Shown here in pieces: positions 27,135-34,667 of a stretch of 37,448 nt of DNA. The translations under genes were made by a program, and so were the position numbers. This DNA is from Cerasibacillus quisquiliarum (GTDB lineage Bacteria > Bacillota > Bacilli > Bacillales > Amphibacillaceae), in assembly GCF_014202495.1 (NCBI RefSeq), contig NZ_JACHHA010000017.1:1-37448 (forward strand). The letters run 5' to 3'. Within the stretch, counting starts at the first letter, position 1, and every line of letters starts with the position of its first letter. A model generated the notes under the pieces. It saw only the letters and a program-made list of their open reading frames with translations. It had not been told where the DNA came from and searched no databases.

Positions 27135-28160
27135 CTAATCTAGCTCCCAACTAAACCAACTACCATGGCCATCCGTTTCTCCAATTGTTTTATGATATTC
27201 CATTCCTTTAAGTATATAATCGAGATGAAGCTTCGTATCCCACATATTATTATAAAGATGAAAAACGTCTCTTTTTTTTCCAATATGTTTAATTTTTTCG
27301 ATCAGTTTTAGTTTCTGATCATTTGGAATTTGATTAGCGACATGGGTATGAAATATACATATCGCGGTGTCTTTCGGCATTTCCATAGCAGTCGCTTCTA
27401 ACAATGCTATACCATCACCCTCTATCAGTTTGACGGGATTTTCTATAAATGTCTTTGCTGCCTGTTCAAATAATTGACGTCTTTCCTGGTGCTCCGGCCA
27501 AATAAGCGCTTTTAGCCATAAATAATCTTCCGGATGATCCAAGCGACTCACATGCAGATCGAGCCCAACTTTCGTTTTAACCGGTGGACTTTTTTCTAAT
27601 AAATGCGGCATATTTTCCCCTTTAATCGTTGATGTAATATGTACATCTGACGATTGATTTCCATACACTTGAGGATTCCCATATGAATAACTGTACTGAT
27701 CCCATAGAAGTTGAAGACCTGCACTCGTCCCAATTTCTATTAAGGATAATGGCCTTTTTACAATGTTATAGATGTAACAAAAACTTGGATAAAGATAACC
27801 AGAACGCCTCACCTCATTCGTCTGAACCAGTTTAGTGGATAAAATCGAAATCATTTCATCTCGATAAGTTCGACAAAAGTCCTTGAAAGGAAGAAAAGAT
27901 TCTTCTGTTGCTTTAGGCTCCTGTACAATACTCACATAATATTCCTTTAATGAATGGTTACTCCCTTTTAGCAATAAATAATGGACAGCACCGAATAGTA
28001 AATTAGGGATTGGTTGCCCTTTTCTCGCATGCATACATAATTCAAGGATGTCATCATCTTTTGCTATTTTTCTAGACAAAAAATCATACAACGGGCTTGA
28101 CCCTTTATATTCATTTGCGGCAAATTTTTTAAACCACTTAGATATAGAAGCTTTACTCAC
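27135..28160 (-). CDS. DUF2332 family protein
   Basis: The roughly 341-aa soluble protein has an Rossmann-like glycine motif IEIGTSAGLQLLWDQYSY in the centre. Further blocks are RLDHPEDYLWLKALIWPEHQERRQLFEQA and TAICIFHTHVANQIP near the C terminus. These are patches I associate with DUF2332, a family with no established function; the glycine motif recalls SAM-dependent methyltransferases but does not prove it. GTG at 28160 is preferred (AAGGGGTG 8 bases upstream) over the GTG at 28169 that overlaps it. It is downstream of azlD, 17 bases away, and so probably belongs to the SAM-riboswitch-controlled transcript. Confidence 0.75.
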   Translation of the reverse strand: MSKASISKWFKKFAANEYKGSSPLYDFLSRKIAKDDDILELCMHARKGQPIPNLLFGAVHYLLLKGSNHSLKEYYVSIVQEPKATEESFLPFKDFCRTYRDEMISILSTKLVQTNEVRRSGYLYPSFCYIYNIVKRPLSLIEIGTSAGLQLLWDQYSYSYGNPQVYGNQSSDVHITSTIKGENMPHLLEKSPPVKTKVGLDLHVSRLDHPEDYLWLKALIWPEHQERRQLFEQAAKTFIENPVKLIEGDGIALLEATAMEMPKDTAICIFHTHVANQIPNDQKLKLIEKIKHIGKKRDVFHLYNNMWDTKLHLDYILKGMEYHKTIGETDGHGSWFSWELD

Positions 28161-28177
28161 TATAAACACCCCTTATT

Positions 28178-28504
28178 TTAAAAAATAAAACGAATCACTG
28201 CCATACTCACAACACCTAATGCCACTGTTAAAAATAAACTTTTTGTCCAAACGGCTATCAAAACGGTTGGAATAAAAGCAAATACATACGGAAGATTCAA
28301 TGTAACTGCCATACTATCCCCTTGTTCAAACAGATTTGTAAATACAAGCGCGCTTAATATACATACTGGCACAAACGTTAACCATTTTAAGACCACTTTA
28401 GGTAATTGAATGTTTTTTACAAAAATAAACGGAATAATGCGCGGTAGCCATGTCACAAGGCCACTGCCAATAATAATCCAAAACAAATAGGAATTAATTG
28501 TCAT
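28178..28504 (-). CDS. azlD: AzlD family transporter small subunit
   Basis: The 108-aa protein has four hydrophobic segments and the AzlD signature VTWLPRIIPFIFV near the N terminus. It overlaps the azlC stop by 4 bases (ATGA). AzlCD-type pairs export branched-chain amino acids or analogues in B. subtilis and other amino acids elsewhere. Confidence 0.88.
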   Translation of the reverse strand: MTINSYLFWIIIGSGLVTWLPRIIPFIFVKNIQLPKVVLKWLTFVPVCILSALVFTNLFEQGDSMAVTLNLPYVFAFIPTVLIAVWTKSLFLTVALGVVSMAVIRFIF

Positions 28505-29217
28505 TTATCCATCCACACTCCTAACGTCGCGACAAATAGAGTTGCAATGAGAACGGTTATATGCGTTGAAAAAAAATTTAATAGAATATAGACCGTTATG
28601 AACATGATCATGATGAGTTTTAAGTACATATTTAACTTTGATTTATTTGTTTCAGATAACTGTAAAACGAGTAAGGCGATAAACATCGCGACCAGCGCAA
28701 AGTCTAACCCCCATTTCTCCACATCGGTAATCCAATGTCCAAAATAACCGCCCGCTACACAAGCGATGATCCATGACACATATGCTGTAATATTAAGACC
28801 ATCGAGCCATCTCCCATAGATTTTTTTACTTTTCATCGCTTCAGTTACAGCAACACCAAACGTTTCATCCGTCAACATTGTACCGAATCCAATGTTTCTC
28901 CACGTTGAATATCTTGTAACATAAGGAGCGATCGTTAAGCTCATTAGAAAATGACGCAAATTGACAACAAACACCGTAAAAACAATGGATAATGCAGGTG
29001 TATTTGTTACTAATAAAGCGCATAATATAAACTGCGCTGCACCTGCATAAATAAAGATGGCAACGAGCGCTACTTCTAGTAAACTAAGTCCTGTTACTGT
29101 GCCAACGACACCAAAAGCAAAACCAATACTTAAATAGCCAAGTAAAGTCGGAATACAGTCTTTTGCTCCTTGGATAAAAGAATTTTTACTTTGAGTGTGA
29201 ACCGCTTCTTGTTGCAA
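28501..29217 (-). CDS. azlC: AzlC family amino-acid transporter large subunit
   Basis: The 238-aa protein contains the AzlC blocks CIPTLLGYLSIGFAFGV, AGAAQFI, NLRHFLMSLTIAPY and TDETFGVA. It has several transmembrane helices. The start is TTG at 29217 with AAGGTG 7 bases upstream. The gene lies directly behind a SAM-I riboswitch, which makes methionine or a related compound a likelier substrate than branched-chain amino acids (inference). Confidence 0.9.
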   Translation of the reverse strand: MQQEAVHTQSKNSFIQGAKDCIPTLLGYLSIGFAFGVVGTVTGLSLLEVALVAIFIYAGAAQFILCALLVTNTPALSIVFTVFVVNLRHFLMSLTIAPYVTRYSTWRNIGFGTMLTDETFGVAVTEAMKSKKIYGRWLDGLNITAYVSWIIACVAGGYFGHWITDVEKWGLDFALVAMFIALLVLQLSETNKSKLNMYLKLIMIMFITVYILLNFFSTHITVLIATLFVATLGVWMDK

Positions 29218-29243
29218 TATAAAACACCTTCTCTTTCATAAAC

Positions 29244-29406
29244 AAAAAACCTCTTCTTTAAGTGTAAGAAGAGGTAAACAAATCCATTCCCTATTGTTTG
29301 CTCTTCTTATCTTCTACGAATTAACGTATCTGGAGTTGGCACATCGCTTAAAAGCTGTTGCCGAGGTTTCTCAGGGCCAGTCCCTCCACCTCTCTTGATA
29401 AGAATA
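29244..29406 (-). promoter_or_regulatory. SAM-I riboswitch (S box) with terminator, upstream of azlCD
   Basis: On the minus strand the classic S-box core is present: CTTATCAAGAGAGGTGGAGG, then GGCCCTGAGAAACCTCGGCA, then GTGCCAACTCC. P1 closes between TTCTTATC (29398-29405) and GATAAGAA (29302-29309). The expression platform is a strong terminator, CCTCTTCTT/AAGAAGAGG with T6 (29244-29275). High SAM should terminate transcription before azlC. Confidence 0.96.
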
Positions 29407-29424
29407 GATCATAATTTTCATTAT

Positions 29425-29453
29425 ATTTTATCCCAAAAATTAAATTTAGTCAA
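29425..29453 (-). promoter_or_regulatory. Sigma-A promoter of the azlCD transcript
   Basis: TTGACT (29448-29453), a 17-base spacer and TAAAAT (29425-29430) on the minus strand, about 20 bases before P1 of the riboswitch. Confidence 0.75.
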
Positions 29454-29512
29454 ATTATTCTACACATATTTATTTTTATAACCCTACTTTACATATAAAC
29501 AAACAACTTAAC

Positions 29513-29843
29513 AAAAAGCGTTCCATAAGAACATAGGACAGCCTTGCGCTCATAGTCCTTCAAGAACGCGACGCGTAATCATATGTTAAAGAACCACTCT
29601 ATTCACTCGTTAAGCTAAAGAATGGATGTTTTATTTCTTAATAGAACCGGCGCGATAAGTATTCCAAATATGAGAATGAATATTATTCTCAGACACTACA
29701 ATCAGCGTCACCTTCCTTTCAAACAAAGGAAAAAAGCAAGACATCACCCATGAACACCTTATGGCACTTATGACTAATTAAACTAAAAAACATTTGTTCT
29801 GATTTTTTATACTGTTCACCAGGACATCTTTTTATACATCTGA
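29513..29843 (-). other. Gap with compound terminator hairpin, tiny ORF and Fur-like palindrome
   Basis: There is no annotated gene. On the minus strand a small frame ends at 29631 (starts GTG 29696 or 29711; SENNIHSHIWNTYRAGSIKK), with GGAAGG upstream. Inside it lies GAGAATGAATATTATTCTC (29672-29690), 14 of 19 matches to the Fur-box consensus. Further on, GCGTTC/GAACGC (29518-29523, 29564-29569) encloses AGGAC/GTCCT and is followed by T5, an intrinsic terminator on the minus strand. It could be a small RNA, a leader peptide unit or a gene remnant. Confidence 0.4.
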
Positions 29844-31418
29844 CTATGCCTTTATAACGAAATTTTCCGTTACGGTTGCTTGGACAGTTTGATGCTTATT
29901 AAAATATTTACTAATAAGCGTTACCATATCCGCGTGAATGTCTTTTACAACGGGTTTGTTTTTATACATATCGAAATCTCCACCACCACTTGCTCGGTAG
30001 TTATTTAGGACGACATCGTAGTGACTTTCCATACGGAGTGGCTTTCCTTGATAATAAATTGTCTCTACTCTCGAGCCAAATGGCTTTGACACATCAATCG
30101 TATAATCAATTCCTTCCCACATATCGTAATTATAATGCTGGGGTTTCGGTGAAAGAAAACTTGGATTAACGGTTATGTTTCCATCGTCATCAAGAATAAA
30201 ATAGGTTGCACTTTGTTCGATTGCTTCCTTGATATCCCTTCCAGTTAAAGAGAGAACGACTAATGTATTCGGATAAATATAATTAGAGACGACATCACGC
30301 ATCGTAACGATTTCTGGAAACCCTTGTGAATCTTGATTTAATAATGAGGTAACAGAAATATCAGCACCTGTGGCTTCCATCTGAATCTTTTGAATCAATT
30401 CGATAAAAGGATGTTTCTTTATTTTAAGTAAAAAAGGGTCTTCTATCGTCATATCTCCCTCAATCTGACCAATCGGTTGATTAAGCCAGCTCTGAGTGGA
30501 TGTTTCGATACTTTGTAGTTTATTTATGATGACAGGATCTGCTTCTATTCCTTCTAATGTTTTCACATCAGCTTGCATATTTGATATAAACCAATGGTTA
30601 TCTTTCTGAATGAATTCAACATCAATTTCTCCATACATGTTCCCATGACTTCCTGGTTGAATAACAAGACAATCGCGAAGCGTCCCCGTTAACACCCGAT
30701 GCTGGTGGCCTGTTAATAAAATATCGATTCCTTCTATTTCACGAGCCATTTTATAAGCTTGATTTTCACCTGTTAATTTATCTAAAGGTTCACCTGTTTC
30801 AAGGTCACGCTCAATCCCACCATGATAACTAGCGATTAATAAATGTGGCTGTTCCTTTTCATGAATATCTTGTACCCACTGTTTTAAAGTTTGATAAGCA
30901 TCGGCAAATTGCAATCCTTTAATATGCTCTGGGGATTCCCAATGTGGGATAAAATGTGTTGTCACGCCGATAATGGCCACTTTTATACCGTTTGAAAATG
31001 TTTTTAATATGTACGGCTTTCCGAAATAAGGTTCACCTGTTCTTTCATCTAAAATATTTGCAGAAAGCCATGGATAGCGAGAGGCTTTAACTGCCGAACA
31101 TAACATATCTAGACCAAAATTAAATTCATGATTGCCAATAATCGATGCATCAAGGCCAATCTCATTCATCGCTGTAACCATCGGATTTTCTTTATCAGAG
31201 TGGTCCTTTACATAATGGGTCATAAACGGTGTCCCCTGAATTAAATCACCATTATCAATGACAACGAGATGATCATTCTCCTGTCGTTTTCTATGAACAA
31301 CTGTCGCATATTTTGCTAAACCAGTATCTGCTTCTTCGTTTGTTCCATAAATAATCGGCATCGCTTGACCGTGAACATCACTTGTATAAAGAATTTTAAT
31401 ACTTGCTTTGTTAGTCAT
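29844..31418 (-). CDS. Bifunctional metallophosphoesterase / 5'-nucleotidase family protein
   Basis: The N-terminal calcineurin-like domain has all metal motifs: YTSDVHG, IDNGDLIQGTP, IGNHEFNFG, YHGG and LTGHQH. The C-terminal 5'-nucleotidase substrate domain carries SLLNQDSQG, RDVVSNYIYPNTLVVLSLTG and YRASGGGDFDMYKN. The protein is about 524 aa. No signal peptide is seen, so it is probably cytoplasmic, unlike secreted UshA. Start: ATG 31418 or 31421, both just after GAAAGGAAG; the upstream frame from 31469 lacks a signal. Substrate (nucleotide, UDP-sugar or cyclic nucleotide) is undetermined. Confidence 0.9.
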   Translation of the reverse strand: MTNKASIKILYTSDVHGQAMPIIYGTNEEADTGLAKYATVVHRKRQENDHLVVIDNGDLIQGTPFMTHYVKDHSDKENPMVTAMNEIGLDASIIGNHEFNFGLDMLCSAVKASRYPWLSANILDERTGEPYFGKPYILKTFSNGIKVAIIGVTTHFIPHWESPEHIKGLQFADAYQTLKQWVQDIHEKEQPHLLIASYHGGIERDLETGEPLDKLTGENQAYKMAREIEGIDILLTGHQHRVLTGTLRDCLVIQPGSHGNMYGEIDVEFIQKDNHWFISNMQADVKTLEGIEADPVIINKLQSIETSTQSWLNQPIGQIEGDMTIEDPFLLKIKKHPFIELIQKIQMEATGADISVTSLLNQDSQGFPEIVTMRDVVSNYIYPNTLVVLSLTGRDIKEAIEQSATYFILDDDGNITVNPSFLSPKPQHYNYDMWEGIDYTIDVSKPFGSRVETIYYQGKPLRMESHYDVVLNNYRASGGGDFDMYKNKPVVKDIHADMVTLISKYFNKHQTVQATVTENFVIKA

Positions 31419-31602
31419 CATCGGACTTCCTTTCTTCTTTAGGCTGATTGAATCGTTCACTTTTTTCATTATACACGGTTTTATTAAATGAATGTTATAG
31501 TAATTGATTTATTCTGACTCCACTTTTAATATATTATTACATATGTTAAAGTGAACTAAATATTGGGAATTTATAACGAAAACAAATAGATTGGTGAATG
31601 AG

Positions 31603-32268
31603 ATGGATAAAAATAGAGGTTTGTATTGGATTCTCTTTATCACTATATTATTTATTATTTCTTATGTTTATCGTTTTTTTATTTATGAATTTATTTATAA
31701 GCGAATAACACCAACTTGGGTTGCTATCACTGACTTTATGGCTGTAGTCATCTACTTCATCGCTATTATTCCACTAACGGCTTTTTTATCAGAGAAATTA
31801 GCTACATACGCTCGAAGGAAGGAGCTCAAGAATAGCAAAAACTTTAAACTTTTTATGATTGTTATGATGGCTATCCCCATTACATTATTTTCCGCCAAAA
31901 TAATGAATGAATATAAAGAAAAAAACTTAGATGATGTCATCAACTATCAATCAACAGCATTTAATGATTTTGAATTTAAGTTTATTGGTGATCACTATGA
32001 TGAATGGAAAACGAATGAACAAGAAACAGTGGAAGAACTCATAGAATTTTTAAGTCAATATCGCGTTAAAAAAATGAAAGATGACGAATGGGATAGCGAT
32101 GTTTCACAAGAAAAAGGGTTTTACATGACTATTTTCTTGGATGGAAAACCGAACATGATTTCAATCTATGAAGATCGCGTTCTACTGTATCGTTCTGGTG
32201 GCTATAAAGTTGTCAATGGACCTATCGATATCGATTGGGTTGAAAAGTATCATGAGAAATATCAGTAG
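31603..32268 (+). CDS. Hypothetical membrane protein
   Basis: The 221-aa protein has three N-terminal hydrophobic segments (about 7-27, 42-64 and 83-100) and a soluble acidic C-terminal domain (DEWKTNEQETVEELIEFLSQY ... GFYMTIFLDGKPNMISIYEDRVLLYRSGGYKVV). The C-terminal part looks like a small alpha/beta domain exported beyond the membrane. GGTGA is 5 bases upstream of ATG 31603. No family recognised. It stands alone between divergent genes. Confidence 0.7.
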   Translation: MDKNRGLYWILFITILFIISYVYRFFIYEFIYKRITPTWVAITDFMAVVIYFIAIIPLTAFLSEKLATYARRKELKNSKNFKLFMIVMMAIPITLFSAKIMNEYKEKNLDDVINYQSTAFNDFEFKFIGDHYDEWKTNEQETVEELIEFLSQYRVKKMKDDEWDSDVSQEKGFYMTIFLDGKPNMISIYEDRVLLYRSGGYKVVNGPIDIDWVEKYHEKYQ

Positions 32269-32287
32269 TTTCTTAGTGATATTTCTC
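32254..32287 (+). terminator. Hairpin at the end of the membrane protein gene
   Basis: GAGAAATATCA (32254-32264) and TGATATTTCTC (32277-32287) form an 11-bp stem overlapping the stop codon. No clear T-run follows, so it is a weak terminator or mRNA-stabilising hairpin. Confidence 0.45.
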
Positions 32288-32317
32288 ATTGGTATGCTTA
32301 TTTAACATGTTTATTTT

Positions 32318-32473
32318 ATGGCAATACCATGGCAAATTCCTGATTTTAGTACTGATCAATATGAAGAAGGTTTATATGATATCTATAAGCGTATTCAATC
32401 AAATGGATTTTTTGATGTGAAACAGCATCGCTTTATTATTAAGGCTTATAAAGATTTAATGAGGTCTTCCTAG
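32318..32473 (+). pseudogene. 51-aa frame, probably the C-terminal fragment of a lost gene
   Basis: MAIPWQIPDFSTDQYEEG... then DIYKRIQSNGFFDVKQHRF and KDLMRSS. It has well-formed protein-like composition but no ribosome binding site, and a strong terminator overlaps its stop. This suggests the 3' end of a gene whose front part was deleted. Family not recognised. Confidence 0.4.
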
Positions 32474-32494
32474 CAAGAAGACCTCTTTCTTTAC
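32461..32494 (+). terminator. Rho-independent terminator
   Basis: GAGGTCTTC (32461-32469) and GAAGACCTC (32477-32485) with a 7-base loop, followed by TTTCTTT. Confidence 0.85.
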
Positions 32495-32864
32495 TCTTAT
32501 TTGTATTAATCGTTGTTTTAAATATATATTTTATTCAGCTATTGGAGATAATCTCTAGAAGACACACTTCTCTTTTTTGTTTGGTATATAATGTTAATTT
32601 CAAATGATATTCCCAACTTCTTGTTCTTATTTTTTATATAATGATTTATTTATATTTCAAGTTCGCCCAACTAAAAAATTTAGTGAAGAAACTAGGTTAA
32701 TGGCATACTTTATTAATTCATCTTTTTAAAGTAACGAGAATTTTGTAAAAAAATAGTGGATGGCAAACTACACATCTTTTGTGTAATATTACCAATCTAA
32801 CCGAAAGCGATAATAGATTACGCACTTCTAGGTTAGGATAATTAACATTCTAGGAACTATAAAT
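32495..32864. other. AT-rich gap before CRISPR remnant
   Basis: No gene, repeat family or promoter is recognised. Two TTCTAGG copies (32826 and 32849 areas) are near the repeat. If an array extended here it has decayed. Confidence 0.4.
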
Positions 32865-32966
32865 GTTTCAATTAACGCACCCCATATAGGAGTGCGACTC
32901 CGTTAGGTTCCTGTCATACCTAACGCTTGCTGATTTCAATCCACGCACCCCATATAGGAGTGCGAC
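32865..32966 (-). CRISPR. Mini CRISPR (type I-C-like repeats): two 34-bp repeats, one 34-bp spacer
   Basis: Repeats at 32865-32898 and 32933-32966 share 31 of 34 bases. On the minus strand they begin GTCGCACTCC, have a GGGGTGCG stem partner and end GTGGATTGAAAT (or TTAATTGAAAC in the other copy), the form of type I-C repeats. The spacer is 32899-32932. The copy at 32865 is the degenerate one, as expected for the trailer end, so crRNA would run on the minus strand. No cas gene and no AT-rich leader are present; the DNA where the leader should be is an open reading frame. Confidence 0.8.
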
Positions 32967-33427
32967 CGCAATATTTTGTATAGTTGGGTATTTAAAGTCA
33001 TTTCACCTAATAAAAGTCGATTTAATAATCTGTTAAATCTTTTAGTTGTAACCTTAGAATTTGACTTTTCAAGATTAGATTGCTCTTCTACACTAATAAA
33101 TATCTCTCTTAATGTGTTACCTTCAATGCTTTTGATTTTATCAATCAAATATTCTAACTCTTTTAATGTAATTCCTTTTTTTCGATCATCCTGAGTCAAT
33201 AAAAAGTCAACGGTAAATCTATTATCTTCCGAAGCATAAATAGGATGGCATAATCTTGCCAAAGTCTGTTGAACGGCCCCTAGCTTGCTAATTTCTTGAT
33301 TTAAAAGTTCCTCATTTAACCGTCGAAATCCTTGTCCACTTCTATATAATCTGCTCTTATTAAAAACTTTATAAATATTTGTTATTCCTATACGATACCC
33401 CCTCTTTCCAGTAAGCAAATATAACAC
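32936..33427 (-). CDS. Hypothetical protein whose C terminus is encoded by a CRISPR repeat
   Basis: The 163-aa soluble frame starts with GTG overlapping the stop of the upstream membrane protein gene (TAGTG), without its own clear Shine-Dalgarno. It contains GYRIGITNIYKVFNKSRLYRSGQGFRR and a Lys/Glu-rich helical second half. No family recognised. Its last residues, RSHSYMGCVD, are the translation of the type I-C repeat, so the original C terminus was probably lost when the array fused here. It may be a truncated member of the adjacent accessory locus. Confidence 0.5.
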   Translation of the reverse strand: MLYLLTGKRGYRIGITNIYKVFNKSRLYRSGQGFRRLNEELLNQEISKLGAVQQTLARLCHPIYASEDNRFTVDFLLTQDDRKKGITLKELEYLIDKIKSIEGNTLREIFISVEEQSNLEKSNSKVTTKRFNRLLNRLLLGEMTLNTQLYKILRSHSYMGCVD

Positions 33428-34239
33428 TAGACTATGTCCCGTTTTTTTCGATCCCCACTACCCCATGGCTGTAAATTTCCTTCTTTATCGAAATTAAAAC
33501 TGGAGAAGCGCTTTTTACAGTATATGGATATCACGGAATAAGCAAATAAATACATCCCCATGAAAAACAATGCGAAAAATAGGATAACAAAAATCATGTT
33601 CTCTATATCACCTGATAAAAAGCCTTCCAATAAAAATTCTAGAATAAAAACAAAACCTGTTGCAGCTATTATAAATTCCGGTAGTTTTGAAAATGTAGAA
33701 CGTTCTCTCTTTAATACTTTTTCATAATTATGTTTTTTACTTTCCCTCCTAAAGTCACCATTGGCCAACGAACGTTGTAATCGAACGATTATGGCTATTA
33801 AAAAGGAAATTCCTAGTAGTAACATACCGATTGCTAAAATAAAAAATGCCTTCTCGGAAAGAGAAACCGTACGGACTAACATAAATAATGCAGCAAAATA
33901 AGGAAATATACTGATAAAGTTTAATAGCATCAGACTTACTACGATTAGCTGACCAGTTTGATAGTTACGATAAACAGCCGGTATAGAAAAAATAATTGAA
34001 CATATGATTAAGATAAAAGTTAATATGTATTGTATAGATAAAAGAATTGCTTTGTTGTATTCAGGATGCATCGTTGGGTCAGCAGCTGCAAAAATGCCAA
34101 ATCCGGACAGCAACTGACCAATTATTCCTAAAATGAGCACATTCCGTAAATTATCTGGCGTTTGTCTTCCAGATTCAAATGATGTTCGAAAAAGTGCAAA
34201 GTCACTTTCTTCCAGTTTGTCTAGTCTTTTTAACAACAC
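33427..34239 (-). CDS. Six-helix membrane protein, putative immunity-type paralogue 1
   Basis: The 270-aa protein has a cytosolic N terminus (LDKLEESDFALFR...ESGRQTP), about six transmembrane helices with a charged loop in the middle (RLQRSLANGDFRRESKK), and the C-terminal motif CKKRFSSFNFDKEGNLQP. The same motifs occur in the protein at 34668, so the two are paralogues. AAGGAGG, its ribosome binding site, overlaps the stop codon of the small Ala/Gly-rich frame upstream, so the two are translationally linked. Start is GTG. An immunity role is inferred only from this arrangement. Confidence 0.65.
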   Translation of the reverse strand: MLLKRLDKLEESDFALFRTSFESGRQTPDNLRNVLILGIIGQLLSGFGIFAAADPTMHPEYNKAILLSIQYILTFILIICSIIFSIPAVYRNYQTGQLIVVSLMLLNFISIFPYFAALFMLVRTVSLSEKAFFILAIGMLLLGISFLIAIIVRLQRSLANGDFRRESKKHNYEKVLKRERSTFSKLPEFIIAATGFVFILEFLLEGFLSGDIENMIFVILFFALFFMGMYLFAYSVISIYCKKRFSSFNFDKEGNLQPWGSGDRKKRDIV

Positions 34240-34251
34240 TACTATTCCTCC

Positions 34252-34593
34252 TTAGAAAAACCAGCCTTTTATTTTACGAAATCCTTTTTTCACCCATCCT
34301 GAAGCAGATGTTTTCGTTTTTCCAAATTCGATATGCAGAAGCTTACCTAGCCCCCAACCAAATATAACCGTAGCAGTTACCGCTTCCGCACCGACTGCTG
34401 CAACACCTGTTAGTGCAGCCGCACCCGTAGTAACAATTCCACCAGCTACAGCCATAGTTGCCTGCTCTAATGCAATATCAATTGCTGTATCTTCTGCTGC
34501 ATATATATGTGCATCTTTACCCATTAACACTTGTGCTTGCGCTTCATTTAAATTACTATAATAACCTAATCCTCCACCTATTGAGTCGCTCAA
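34252..34593 (-). CDS. Ala/Gly-rich hydrophobic toxin-like C-terminal module (orphan)
   Basis: The roughly 113-aa frame starts at a TTG with no ribosome binding site; an in-frame TAA lies 30 bases upstream. So it is a C-terminal module cut from a larger protein. Its core is a long Ala/Gly/Val hydrophobic stretch (AVAGGIVTTGAAALTGVAAVGAEAVTATVIFGWGLGK) followed by a basic-aromatic tail (GWVKKGFRKIKGWFF). This is like the pore-forming, glycine-zipper ends of LXG/type VII toxins such as TspA. It lies 12 bases upstream of the membrane protein at 33427. Confidence 0.5.
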   Translation of the reverse strand: MSDSIGGGLGYYSNLNEAQAQVLMGKDAHIYAAEDTAIDIALEQATMAVAGGIVTTGAAALTGVAAVGAEAVTATVIFGWGLGKLLHIEFGKTKTSASGWVKKGFRKIKGWFF

Positions 34594-34667
34594 GTATAAA
34601 ACAACTTCTTTAGATCCTACTTTTTAGGATAGGAGTGCCATTATCTCACTTATAAATTAATAGATTA

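Noticed and set aside
32865..32966. Active CRISPR-Cas system
   Set aside because: There is only one spacer, no leader, no cas genes in the window and a degenerate terminal repeat.
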